Of a stretch of DNA of 64,000 bases, positions 55,901 to 64,000 are shown piece by piece. This stretch comes from Pteria penguin (Eukaryota; Mollusca; Bivalvia; Pterioida; Pteriidae), in assembly GCA_035048485.1 (NCBI GenBank), contig CM068585.1, positions 1,481,001 to 1,545,000 on the forward strand, in the 5' to 3' direction. A program made the position numbers and the translations under genes. Position 1 is the stretch's first letter. Every line of letters begins with the position of its first letter. Under the pieces are notes generated by a model. That model did no database searches, had not been told where the DNA came from, and saw only the letters and a program-made list of their open reading frames with translations.

Positions 55901-58900
55901 ATATCTAGAGGTGTCATTGAACTTATCAATAAAGTCGAAACGTTTAGAGGTTTGAATACAATACATAAAGTCTCTTTCATAACAGTATAAAAATAAATCT
56001 GCTATAATAGATATAGAACATATATACCTTTTAACTTGGTGCACCATATGCGCATTTCGACATGTTATGTCTCTTCAGTGATGCTCGAAGCCGAATGATT
56101 GGAATTCTCAAAATATATAAAAATATGAAGAGCAGTGTTGAAACTAAAGTGACCGAAAAGTGACCCAAAGAATCTATCTAAGGAAAGAGCTATGCATCAG
56201 GGAGATACTCCTTAGTTTTAGAGCGATTTACTTTATTTGATGACTGAAAAGGAGAGTGCAGTAAGTGCCCATAGGATTCCCAATAACCTCATGATATGTC
56301 TTGCCATTAAATTGTATATAAATATTATCCATCAAAAATGTGATGGCATTGCACAACTCAGTACAAGTCCAGTATCTATATTTATCATATTGTTTGTTAG
56401 AGAAAGCTCCAGACGTAACTTAAGTACAGAGGTATGATTTATACTCTTTGTTGAAGCACCATTATATGAGCGACAACAACTTGGTTTTGATTGCGTCCTG
56501 AGGTAGAGAGGTATATAGTGTCGAAAAATCCAAAGTAGAAACGTTATTTGCCGTAAAATTTCTCAAACGCATTTTTTCAATGACTACGTTAAAATTTTTA
56601 TAGACCAAAAGTAATTGACGTTACTATTGCTAATAACAATATTACAGTACTTGATAACATGGTCTTTAATTGCAGTAAGAGCGGAGGTAATATGCTTAAA
56701 AAGCACAGTTGTAGAGCAATGACTAGAATTTGATATAAAACGTGATTTATATTGATTTTTGTGTAATTTGGGAAGCCAATACATAATTGGAATATCGCTT
56801 TTATCAATGCTTAAATAGAAGCTACATATATCTTTACAACGGTCAGATAGGATCTAGTCTTTAAACAATTGGGTTTCAACATACGTAGAAGTAGAGTTTA
56901 ATTCAGTTTTAAGAACTGTTAATATGGTATATTTTTTCAAACTATAATAATATTATTAGCTGCCTTGTCAGCAGGTACGAAGACATAAGTATTATGTAAA
57001 TCAGCCATTTCCTTTTTTGTAGACTGGACTGCTATATAATGTGGCTGTTTGAATAAATGGGGATTAATTGTAAAATTATTTATTCGAATATCGGTGATTT
57101 TTTAGATTTCACTTTCAAGTCAATCAAGGCATTATATTTTTACACCTTCGTTTACAATAAATGCTTAATGATTATTCAACAATATTCCGGCATTTGGAAA
57201 AATCTATCCTGGAAGGTAATCCATACTTTGGCCCTTTATTAAAAAGTGAACGTAGATATTTATACGAAATACAATTAAGATCACTTGTAATAATATGGCC
57301 CGCAGGCTGATTAATGATTTTAGAATTATTGCATGAACAGGACGATGGAATAGAGTAAAAAGAATTAAGATTAGATATGACTGCATTGTAATTAAATATA
57401 AGGTTTCTAACAGATTTTGGAATGATAACAAATCAGCGGTGGTTCGAGATTCTCGAAATACTGAGGAATTTTAGATTTGATTCTAATATAAAAATATTAA
57501 GCAGATTTATACCTTTATTTACAAATTTAATATTGATAGATTGCGATTTAGGAGGAAGCGATGGTATACGTGGATAAAGTTTGTTATATGAAAATGCTAT
57601 AATCATTTTAAGTCTAAATCAATCCGTGTAACGTAAACTTCTTAAATCAGCCTCATCCAGGATAGTTTCTAATCTGATGACTGGAATTGTTTTCATTTAA
57701 AAAGTGTTTTTATTTAAAAACAAAACCAAAAAAAATATATATATATATATAAAATGATTTGACAGTGATTATACAGTATGAGTAGGTCACTTTCACATTT
57801 TATGTACATTTTGGTATGCATTGGAAAATTCACCGAATTTGACATGATTCCATATAACTTTTGACGGGTGTTGCATGCACACAGGGGACGCTCAATCTCT
57901 CCTGGTCGCCTGGCCTTACTTTGGAATGTAGCATTGTCTTGGGATCGCAAACTCCATAATTTATCTTCCCCTTTTAGACTTCAACACTGGATAACTGATC
58001 GGTACTTCGTTGTTTAGTATATACGTGTGTAGTTAATCGGAGTACACAAAATATCAAATGACATATGTAAGTGACAATATAACCAATATAAGTATAAATG
58101 TAGATATTGATTCGATTTTATTTCTTGTATTTGATTTTTTCCCTGTGCAATCGATTTTTTCCGTAATTACCAATCGGCTAACTCACAATTCTGAGCATTT
58201 CTTTTCTTCTTTAGTCATAGAAAATAGGTTATTATGGCACTCTCCTGACAGAATAGGTGATATTGATTGTTTGTATTTTATAAATGTGTATAACAGGTAT
58301 ACGAATTGCAAGTTCTACTTTCGTTTCCAAAATTAAAAGGTATATATATTCTATATCTATCATAACCACTAGGCCGGTGTCACTGCTTGTGAACTGATAG
58401 TCCCCTAGGGCATCATAAGTCTAATTTTCAGTGCTTTTGTACTGACGGTTTACTTTTAGGTGCTTTTGTACTGACATGAAATACATGTATATACTTAAAA
58501 TTTTCCGTCATAAAATTATGCAAATCACTCTAAAAGTAAGGAGTATCTCCCTCATGCATAGCTCTGTCCTTAGATTGGTTCTTTGGTTCACTTTTTGGTC
58601 ATTTTGGTTTCAATACAGCTCTTCAAATATTGACATAATATGAGAATTCCCACCATTCGACCACGAGCATCACTGAAGAGACATGAGTGGTCGAAATGCG
58701 CATCTGGTGTACAAAATTAAAAAATTATGTCCTATATTTATTTCTTATTTATAGGTGCAAGCATTAACACAACAATGATGTTGACGACAGTTCTAGAGTC
58801 GACTAGGGAATCTCAAGCGTATTTAAGCACTCGACTGACATACGAAACTATATCGAGCTCAATTAACACGAGTGATTTGTTAGAACAGTCGGCTAGTGTA

Positions 58901-60643
58901 TCAAAGACATCAGTGTTGCCATCCGTATCACCCCAGGATATTTCATTGAATACAAACGCCTTGATGACAACTTCAGTAAATGATGTAGGATCAAATTTAC
59001 CTGCATTTCTTCATAATGACTCCAACGCCTACTCGGACCATGTCAATACAGAATACTCCATACCCTCTACGGTATCAATGTCTCGAGTTTCGCTATCATT
59101 GTCTGATGCAGCATCACACTACGAGGTGAGTAATATCAGTCAATCGTCCTCGTTGGAATTCTTTCTGAATAGTCAAACTTTGCAAGAAGTTATTCAAACA
59201 AATCCAGCAGTACCACACACTGTTTCAGAAGAATCACTGACAGAAGTCACAATAAATGACAGTCCAAATTTTACACCTTCTCAGAGTTATATGAGCGAGA
59301 TATTATCATCAATATCAATAGAGAGCAATGAGATAGAGAGAGCAGAGAGAACAAAATATAACGAAAACACAAGCTTGCATTTAACAACCTTTAGCATATC
59401 ACCAACACAGCTTTCAAAACTTGAATCATCAACACCTACTGACATGGTAGTAATGTCTGTTTCCCCCTTTTGGGGGGATAAACCTACAGCACCCGAGTTC
59501 CCCTCTACAGAGATTACGAGTATCACACCAGCTGACGTGTACAGTACACCGACATCTTCTATGGGTATCTCATCAAAAGCAGCGCCCAAGAGTCCCACGA
59601 GTATTCTGTCATCGTATGCTAAATCACCGAATAACTACCCATTATATGAGGTCACATCGTCTTCCGAATACATAGAACGTACTACGATAATGGCCTCTTC
59701 GTCTTTTGCTGAAACTACCTCTGCAACTGTGAACTCAATTACAAATGTTAACACTCTGCCAACCTCTACCTATACAACTGTGTATTACACACATAAGTTT
59801 TCTGTTGCGTTCGATGATGGAACATGTTATGCTTTACAACATGCTCAAAGGATTGTATTGGAGGAATTCTGGGCTGAGGTCTGTTTGGAAATGATGGCAA
59901 AATTCAATGTCACGAAGGAAAGTATCAGACCTATACATATTAAATGTGATCCACTCAGATTGATTTTCGAGCTGCGAACCACATTATCTATCGATAATTC
60001 TACAAGGATTATCAGGAAAATGATAGAAGGCGGCTTACTTGTTTCTGTGTCACTAAATGGTAAGATCGTGTCTTATAAAGCCAACTCAGTGGTCTATAAC
60101 CCAACTGAAAACCAAGAAAAGATAGATCCATATGCCAGCATTGGTCTTAGCCAGATTGACGTTATAGTCATATCGTCGGTGTGTGCTGCATCCCTGGTGC
60201 TGGTCTTCATCGGCTTCGTCATATGTATTCGAGAATACTATAACAAACACAGGACGAGATCTTTCGATTTATCAGATATAGGATGGGACTCCAAAGAAGA
60301 CAACTATACCTTGACAAAAATTCCTCGGCCTCACATGACCTATTCTGATAATGGCGTCGTAACGCAGTCATTGGATAAACAACAAAGTTGTAGAACGAAG
60401 GAAGGTGCTCGTAATGAAGATAACCATGTACATGATGTATTACTTCGTGTAAACACGGATGAAAACGGGTTGACAGTGGGTTTAACTGGAACCAAAGCAA
60501 TCCATCATGACTCTCACTCTAATTCATACCTGGACAACGACCAAAATGACCAATCGAAAGACTTGTTAGTTAAACCCCAAGATAGTTCCCTTCACAGTAT
60601 GGATAATCCTATCTACTTTGCCGATGACGACAGTTTTTCTTGA
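45435..60643 (+). CDS. Mucin-like single-pass membrane protein with SEA-like juxtamembrane module
   Basis: Exons 45435-45495, 50228-50389 and 58755-60643 are GT/AG bounded with phase 1 at both junctions. Together they give 2112 bp, or 703 residues. Residues 1-20 are a signal peptide ([16 protein letters not shown]). About 22-415 are rich in Ser/Thr with little predicted structure, typical of an O-glycosylated mucin stalk. About 420-525 form a compact beta-alpha-beta-like module ([40 protein letters not shown]) that recalls SEA or related ferredoxin-like juxtamembrane domains. A GSVVV autoproteolysis site is not seen. Residues 544-566 are the membrane helix ([19 protein letters not shown]), followed by basic residues and a 137-residue tail. 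The tail ends near NPIY (692-695), a possible PTB or endocytic signal. I do not recognise a named orthologue; the KIAA1549 family is one possibility. Other phase 1-1 exons may have been missed in the introns. Confidence 0.8.
45600..45850 (-). mobile_element. Penelope-like element tail in intron 1
   Basis: AAGACATCTGACTTGGCTG, CGATAACGACTTAGGACGG, GGATAACCGGTATACGGGCC and GCAGTACAACCAAAGAACA; diverged copy of the tail at 54714-54960. Confidence 0.65.
46222..46260 (+). ncRNA. Hammerhead-like ribozyme motif, minimal stem III
   Basis: AGTC, CTGATGA, A, GAAAC-AGATA-GTTCC, GAAA, TATT, GACT. The core strings are complete. Stem I has four Watson-Crick pairs and stem II four of five. Stem III is a single pair with a two-base loop, the same architecture as the - strand motif at 18777-18815. 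It sits in intron 1 of the mucin-like gene, sense strand. Confidence 0.45.
46935..47116 (+). mobile_element. Decayed hammerhead-bearing module
   Basis: GAATCTCCCTCATGAACAGC, TCTGTCCGTAGATTCGTTCC and then CTGAAGA at 47080-47086 are homologous to 58545-58710. The GAAA box has lost its G (GTC followed directly by AAA), so the ribozyme core is broken. Confidence 0.6.
47117..49575 (+). other. Intron 1 of the mucin-like gene, unremarkable part
   Basis: Contains a short (CA)n at 47778-47818. A both-strand open segment at 49079-49370 (94 and 66 codons) was not recognised. No phase 1-1 exon with Ser/Thr-rich coding was found, though one could be missed. Confidence 0.45.
49580..49700 (-). mobile_element. 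Penelope-like element tail, short
   Basis: TTACATTACCGACTTAGGGC, GGTCAATGGAAGTGGCAAAC, then GCATTACAGTCAAGGCACA; matches the inner part of the tail family. Confidence 0.6.
49941..50072. repeat. (GT)n microsatellite with GTAG interruptions
   Basis: GT dinucleotides with periodic TAG and TAT interruptions. Confidence 0.96.
50080..50150 (+). pseudogene. Reverse-transcriptase motif fragment
   Basis: Translates as [17 protein letters not shown], a worn form of the GxPMGTxCAPL motif of the reverse transcriptase at 54714-57690. It lies between a GT microsatellite and exon 2 of the mucin-like gene. Nothing else of the element is evident beside it. Confidence 0.6.
50228..50389 (+). CDS. Mucin-like gene exon 2
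   Basis: Strong acceptor (TTTTTTCATTTTCTTACAG) and donor ACTG|GTACAG, phase 1-1, 162 bp. It encodes a Ser/Thr-rich stretch beginning [20 protein letters not shown] and ending GATLSKTG. Being symmetric, it could be skipped without a frame change. Confidence 0.72.
50575..50770 (-). mobile_element. Penelope-like element tail in intron 2
   Basis: ACAGAAGACATCTGACCTAG, CTGTATGACACACATTACC, AACGACATGCACATAAAACA, then ACATAGGACGGGCAGTTAAA. Confidence 0.7.
50780..52624 (+). other. Intron 2, dispersed repeat and unassigned open frames
   Basis: GCAGGGGATGTTTACTCC and GGGTCGCCCAGGGGTCG (50788-50850), and in reverse GGAGGAGTAAGCGTGCCC (about 51101-51118), look like pieces of one dispersed repeat. Open frames at 51248-51466 (+), 51702-51980 (-) and 52107-52421 (+) were not recognised. 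Confidence 0.4.
52630..53265. repeat. 37-bp minisatellite
   Basis: About 17 units of GACATGTAGAGCTAACAGAG plus AGTACAAACACGCCATA; very homogeneous. Confidence 0.96.
53290..53560. repeat. Degenerate 25-30-bp repeat
   Basis: Imperfect repeats of TAATGCATTGTATACG plus CAGTTCAGTA. Confidence 0.75.
53765..54296. repeat. 38-bp AT-rich minisatellite
   Basis: About 14 units of TATAATTTGCTCATATAATT plus AGCTTTATAATTACCTAA. Confidence 0.96.
56020..56255 (-). mobile_element. Hammerhead-bearing module inserted in the reverse transcriptase
   Basis: About 235 bp separate the NPMGTYC motif from ADLFLYCYE, which are contiguous in intact relatives. The insert is homologous to 58520-58720 (GGAGTATCTCCCTGATGCAT, TAGCTCTTTCCTTAGATAG) and ends just past the hammerhead motif, with AAGTTAAAAGGTATATATG as at 58327. 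Confidence 0.65.
56041..56084 (-). ncRNA. Hammerhead ribozyme (type I, short stem III)
   Basis: On the - strand: GCATCA, CTGAAGA, GACAT-AAC-ATGTC, GAAA, TGCGCAT, A, TGGTGC. Stem I pairs over six positions (one G-U) and stem II over five perfect pairs. Stem III is the self-complementary ATGCGCAT, and the predicted cut follows TA. All conserved core bases are present. Confidence 0.7.
57840..57960 (-). repeat. Dispersed-repeat fragment
   Basis: On the - strand GCGATCCCAAGACAATGC, GGCGACCAGGAGAGATTGAG and CGTCCCCTGTGTGCATGCAA parallel the fragment at 51060-51175. Confidence 0.45.
58327..58722 (+). mobile_element. Retrozyme-like unit between direct repeats
   Basis: CAAAATTAAAA occurs at 58327-58337 and again at 58712-58722, 385 nt apart. 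The interval ends with a hammerhead motif. The sequence after the first repeat (GGTATATATATTCTATATCT) is what follows the hammerhead in the copy at 56020. This layout, with no ORF, fits a non-autonomous element propagated through a ribozyme-cut RNA. Confidence 0.55.
58667..58710 (+). ncRNA. Hammerhead ribozyme upstream of exon 3
   Basis: GCATCA, CTGAAGA, GAC-ATGAGTG-GTC, GAAA, TGCGCAT, C, TGGTGT. Core complete, stem I six pairs with two wobbles, stem II three pairs. The predicted cut after C58704 lies 50 nt before exon 3 of the mucin-like gene, on the transcribed sense strand. An alternative hairpin, GACCAC (58659-58664) with GTGGTC (58687-58692), would compete with stem II. Confidence 0.65.
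58755..60643 (+). CDS. Mucin-like gene exon 3 (stalk, SEA-like module, membrane helix, tail)
   Basis: The acceptor is TTTCTTATTTATAG at 58741-58754, entered in phase 1. It is a single 1889-bp exon to TGA. It is by far the longest open frame in the window, and its composition (Ser/Thr/Pro-rich, then structured, then hydrophobic, then polar tail) is that of a real protein. Translation upstream of 58755 is intron read-through. Confidence 0.9.
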
Positions 60644-61335
60644 GCCGTATCTACAGAGGCGACAAACCAATAGACATGAATGTGTAATATTAATGACTTG
60701 ATCCGTATCTACAGAGGCGCCAAACCAATAGACATGATTGTGTAATATTAATGACTTGAGCCGTATCTACAGAGGCGACAAACCAATAGACATGATTGTG
60801 TAATATTAATGACTTGAGCCGTATCTACAGAGGCGACAAACCAATAGACATGATTGTGTAATATTAATGACTTGAGCCGTATCTACAGAGGCGTCAAACC
60901 AATAGACATGATTGTGTAATATTAATGACTTGAGCCGTATCTACAGAGGCGACAAACCAACAGACATGATTGTGTAATATTAATGACTTGAGCCGTATCT
61001 ACAGAGGCGACAAACTAATAGACATGATTGTGTAATATTAATGACTTGAGCCGTATCTACAGAGGCGTCAAACCAATAGACATGATTGTGTAATATTAAT
61101 GACTTGAGCCGTATCTACAGAGGCGTCAAACCAATAGACATGATTGTGTAATATTAATGACCTGAGCCGTATCTACAGAGGCGTCAAACCAATAGACATG
61201 ATTGTGTAATATTAATGACTTGAGCCGTATCTACAGAGGCGACAAACCAACAGACATAATTGTGTAATATTAATGACTTGAGCCGTATCTACAGAGGCGA
61301 CAAACCAACAGACATGATTGTGTAATATTAATCAC
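60640..61335 (+). repeat. 58-bp array forming the 3' UTR, beginning at the stop codon
   Basis: Twelve units of TTGAGCCGTATCTACAGAGG plus CGACAAACCAATAGACATGA plus TTGTGTAATATTAATGAC. The TGA in the first unit is the stop codon of the mucin-like gene. Units are over 90 percent alike. Confidence 0.95.
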
Positions 61336-61479
61336 CTGAGTGTGTCCGGTAATGAACTATCGATATTCAGGATATATTAGGGCAATATTTACATATTTTA
61401 ACGGTTTGCACATTGGATCAAAAATATGGAATACTCTACATTTTGTTGTAATGCAAAGAATGTCAAAGTAATGCCAATG

Positions 61480-61485
61480 AATAAA
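61480..61485 (+). promoter_or_regulatory. Candidate polyadenylation signal
   Basis: AATAAA, the first clear hexamer after the 3' UTR array, about 840 nt after the stop codon. Confidence 0.4.
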
Positions 61486-61789
61486 AGTAGAGGTACGAGA
61501 TACTGTAACGTATTCCTGTGTTTGACCTCCTCTCTATAATTGAAAATTTGTTGTACTAATATATTCATAGATGAGACGTTTATTATATAGATCATATTAT
61601 CATACTCATTCTTTTTATACTGATTCTTAGAATAATTTGGAGAAATCATTTATGGTAAATGATTATCTAATTTGTTGTATACTCAGAGTATTTTTAGACC
61701 GATAATGTGTTATTATGTTTGGGAATTCAGTCTACAAAACATACATAGTAGAAAACTTCAAATTTTATATTTGATTTTTAATTCTGTGT

Positions 61790-62745
61790 CAGGCCTTTCA
61801 ATCAGATGACAGTTCTTTTCGTTATGTGCCATACCTTCCCATTCGATAGCAGGCCTTTCTATTAGGTTGTATACCTTCCCATTTAAGTGGCAGGTCTTTC
61901 CGTTATGTGCCATATCTTCCCATTCGATAGCATGCCTTTCTATTAGGTTGTATACCTTCCCATTTAAGTGGCAGGTCTTTCCATACTGTGACGGTTCTCA
62001 TTATTATGTGGCAGGCCTTTCCATTAGGTGGCATTCCCTCTCATTAGGTGACAGACTTTCCCATTAGGCTGCACACCTTCCCATTAAATAGCAAACCTTA
62101 TCATTAGATTGCAGACCTTCCCATTAAGTGGCAGGTCTATCCATATTAAGACAGTTCTTTCGATTGTGTGACAGGCCTTTCCATAACGTGGCATGGCTTC
62201 TCATTACATGACAGATCTTTCCGTTAGACTGCAGACCTTCCCATTCGATAACAAGCCTTGTCATTAGATTGCAAACATTCCCATTAGATAGCAAGCCTTA
62301 CCATTAGACTACAGACCTTCCCATTAAGTGGCAGATCTTTCCATAATGTGACAGTCCTTTCTATTATGTGGCAGGCCTTTGCATTAGTTGGCATGGCCAT
62401 TCATTAAGTGGCAGACCTTCCCATTAGGTGGCACGCTTTCCTATTAGGGGGCAGACCTTCCCATTAGGTGGCAGGGTTTTCCATTAAGTGACAGACTTTC
62501 CCACTTGTTGGCTGGCTTTCGCATTGGGTATCATGTCTTCTCACCTTTCCATAAGTTGGCAGGATTCCATATTAGGTGACAGTGTTTCCCATTAGGGGGA
62601 AGACCCTCCCATTTGATGGAAGGTATTTTGCCTATAAGTGGCGTGCCTTCTGATTAGGTGGCAGACCTTCCCATTAGGTGGCAATTCGCGTCATTAAGTG
62701 ACAGGCCTTCCCATTATGTGACAGGCTTTCCCATTAGTGGCGACT
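61790..62745. repeat. Degenerate 20-22-bp repeat
   Basis: Around 45 loosely conserved units of CTTCCCATTAGGTGGCAGAC type with TTTCCATTATGTGACAGG variants. Confidence 0.88.
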
Positions 62746-63339
62746 AGGGTTCAAACTCAGACGACATAGGTGAGAACGTTTAGAGAGCATCATCTCAGCG
62801 CTTAAACCCAGTGTGTAATGTTAACATTACTCTATTGTACATTATGCCATTATTATTCATTGGCAATATGCCATATGCTATACCTGGCTATCAGAGGAGA
62901 AGTATATGAAGATGGAAACAGTAAGACACAGAGTGTTATAATATGGCATTATATTCTATTGTGATTTAAGATACTTTATACATTTTAAGGTAGACACATT
63001 TTTATGTACATGTTTACATTTAAAAGAAGACAAGAATAATAAACAAGTATTACATGTAACATACTTATAATTGTTTAGAAATGATGATGTCTAAGACAAA
63101 ATTGTTTCGGACTCCAACATCGTGGGTCATGTCGTTCAAACCTCCCAATGAAGAAACTCCGGTGCCCGTCATGGTACGGTATAGTTGATAGGTTTTAATT
63201 GGAAGGATACATGACAACAGGTCATTCCTCAGAACAATACCATAACTGTGTTACAACAATGAACGCAGAATTTAAATAAGTTGTAAAAGAAGTTGTCCAA
63301 CAATTGTACAACGTTTTGCATAATGCCTTTATCCATGTC
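62746..63339. other. Non-coding flank, possible tRNA-like head
   Basis: On the - strand about 62748-62812 has a B-box-like GAGTTTGAACCCT, but no convincing A box or body. Otherwise nothing was recognised. Confidence 0.35.
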
Positions 63340-63715
63340 TTCTTTATCATTCTGTATCCAGTAACACTCTATAGCACTGTACCAGGGTAAAGAGTGAGGT
63401 GGGGCAATACCGAATGTTCATTCTCTATTTTATCATTCTGTATCCAGTAACACTCTGTAGCACTGTAACAGGGTAAAGAGTGAGGTGGGGCATTACCGAA
63501 TGTTCATTCTCTATTTTATCATTCTGTATCCAGTAACACTCTATAGCACTGTACCAGGGTAAAGAGTGAGGTGGGGCATTACCGAATGTTCATTCTCTAT
63601 TTTATCATTCTGTATCCAGTAACACTCTATAGCACTGTACCAGGGTAAAGAGTGAGGTGGGGCATTACCGAATGTTCATTCTCTATTTTATCATTCTGTA
63701 TCCAGTAACACTCTA
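63340..63715. repeat. 86-bp tandem repeat, about four copies
   Basis: Unit: TCTATTTTATCATTCTGTAT, CCAGTAACACTCTATAGCAC, TGTACCAGGGTAAAGAGTGA, GGTGGGGCATTACCGAATGT and TCATTC. Copies differ at only one or two bases. Confidence 0.95.
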
Positions 63716-64000
63716 TATATCCACACATAACCTGACATGAAATGGTTATATCCGCAAGTAACTTGACATGAAGTGGTTATAACCATAAATAACTTGACAC
63801 GAAGTGGTTATATCCACACATAAATTGACATGAAGTAGCTATATCAACAAATAACTTGACAGGAAGTGGTTGTATCCATAAATAACTTGACATGAAGTGG
63901 TTATATCCACAGATAACTTGACATGAAGTGGTTATATCTATAAATAACTTAAACAAGAACTGGCTTTATCCATAAATAGCTTAACATGAAGTGGTTATAT
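63716..64000. repeat. 31-bp minisatellite cut by the window edge
   Basis: About nine units of ATCCACAAATAACTTGACAT plus GAAGTGGTTAT; continues beyond the window. Confidence 0.93.

Larger units (their letters stand above)
54714..57690 (-). pseudogene. Penelope-like retroelement, decayed, near full length, in intron 2
   Basis: Reading the - strand with frame changes, the reverse transcriptase can be followed in order: [10 protein letters not shown] and [17 protein letters not shown] (about 57370-57240), [29 protein letters not shown] (about 56780), [36 protein letters not shown] (about 56275), then after an insertion [13 protein letters not shown] (about 56000), [43 protein letters not shown] (about 55420) and a 3' tail to 54714. 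The PKLHK and YLDD motifs and the domain order point to Penelope-like elements. I see no clear GIY-YIG endonuclease. Stops and frameshifts show that it is dead. It is antisense to the host gene. Confidence 0.75.

Noticed and set aside
57057..57431. Short open frames on both strands
   Set aside because: Out-of-frame readings of the decayed reverse transcriptase, whose true frame is different.
58727..58754. ATG at 58727 as the start of the mucin-like protein
   Set aside because: It lies upstream of a clear acceptor (ATTTATAG) and gives no good signal peptide; phase-compatible upstream exons supply one.

Overview
This is a repeat-saturated, AT-rich animal nuclear window. I see no operons, ribosome binding sites or long bacterial-type genes. 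The genes are split by long introns with GT/AG borders. A secreted fibrinogen-related protein (FReP), tRNA-headed SINEs with a conserved core, remnants of a reverse transcriptase with the PKLHK/YLDD signature of Penelope-like elements, hammerhead-like ribozyme motifs and abundant minisatellites together suggest a lophotrochozoan, most likely a bivalve mollusc. The species assignment is inference.

Three protein genes can be supported. (1) At 2207-3936, + strand, are two exons of a carbonic anhydrase-related protein of the CARP10/11 type. Its 5' exons must lie left of the window, and possible 3' exons lie at 5679-5711 and 7181-7459. (2) At 16293-31243, - strand, is a complete five-exon FReP: signal peptide, short coiled coil and full fibrinogen C-terminal domain. 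All splice phases agree and give 269 residues. (3) At 45435-60643, + strand, is a three-exon, 703-residue mucin-like type I membrane protein: signal peptide, long Ser/Thr-rich ectodomain, SEA-like juxtamembrane module, one transmembrane helix and a 137-residue tail with an NPIY motif. The FReP and the mucin-like protein would both act at or outside the cell surface, in the style of mollusc recognition proteins. Nothing in the sequence shows that they work together.

Layout: 1-1610 37-bp array; 2207-7459 CARP exons with SINE and retroelement pieces in the introns; 9988-11386 66-bp array; 11571-16015 27/28-bp array; 16293-31243 FReP gene, each of whose four introns carries a different minisatellite; 31244-45400 largely gene-free, with a 31-bp array, SINEs, a perfect 72-bp inverted repeat and a 33-bp array; 45404-60643 mucin-like gene, whose introns hold retroelement debris and several hammerhead motifs; 60640-61335 58-bp array starting at the stop codon of that gene; 61790-64000 further arrays running off the edge.

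The most unusual signals are a set of hammerhead ribozyme motifs (one intact copy about 50 nt upstream of the last exon of the mucin-like gene), an intronic minisatellite that reiterates the adjacent 5' splice site, a 3' UTR array that includes the stop codon, and a minisatellite that grew out of a SINE core.
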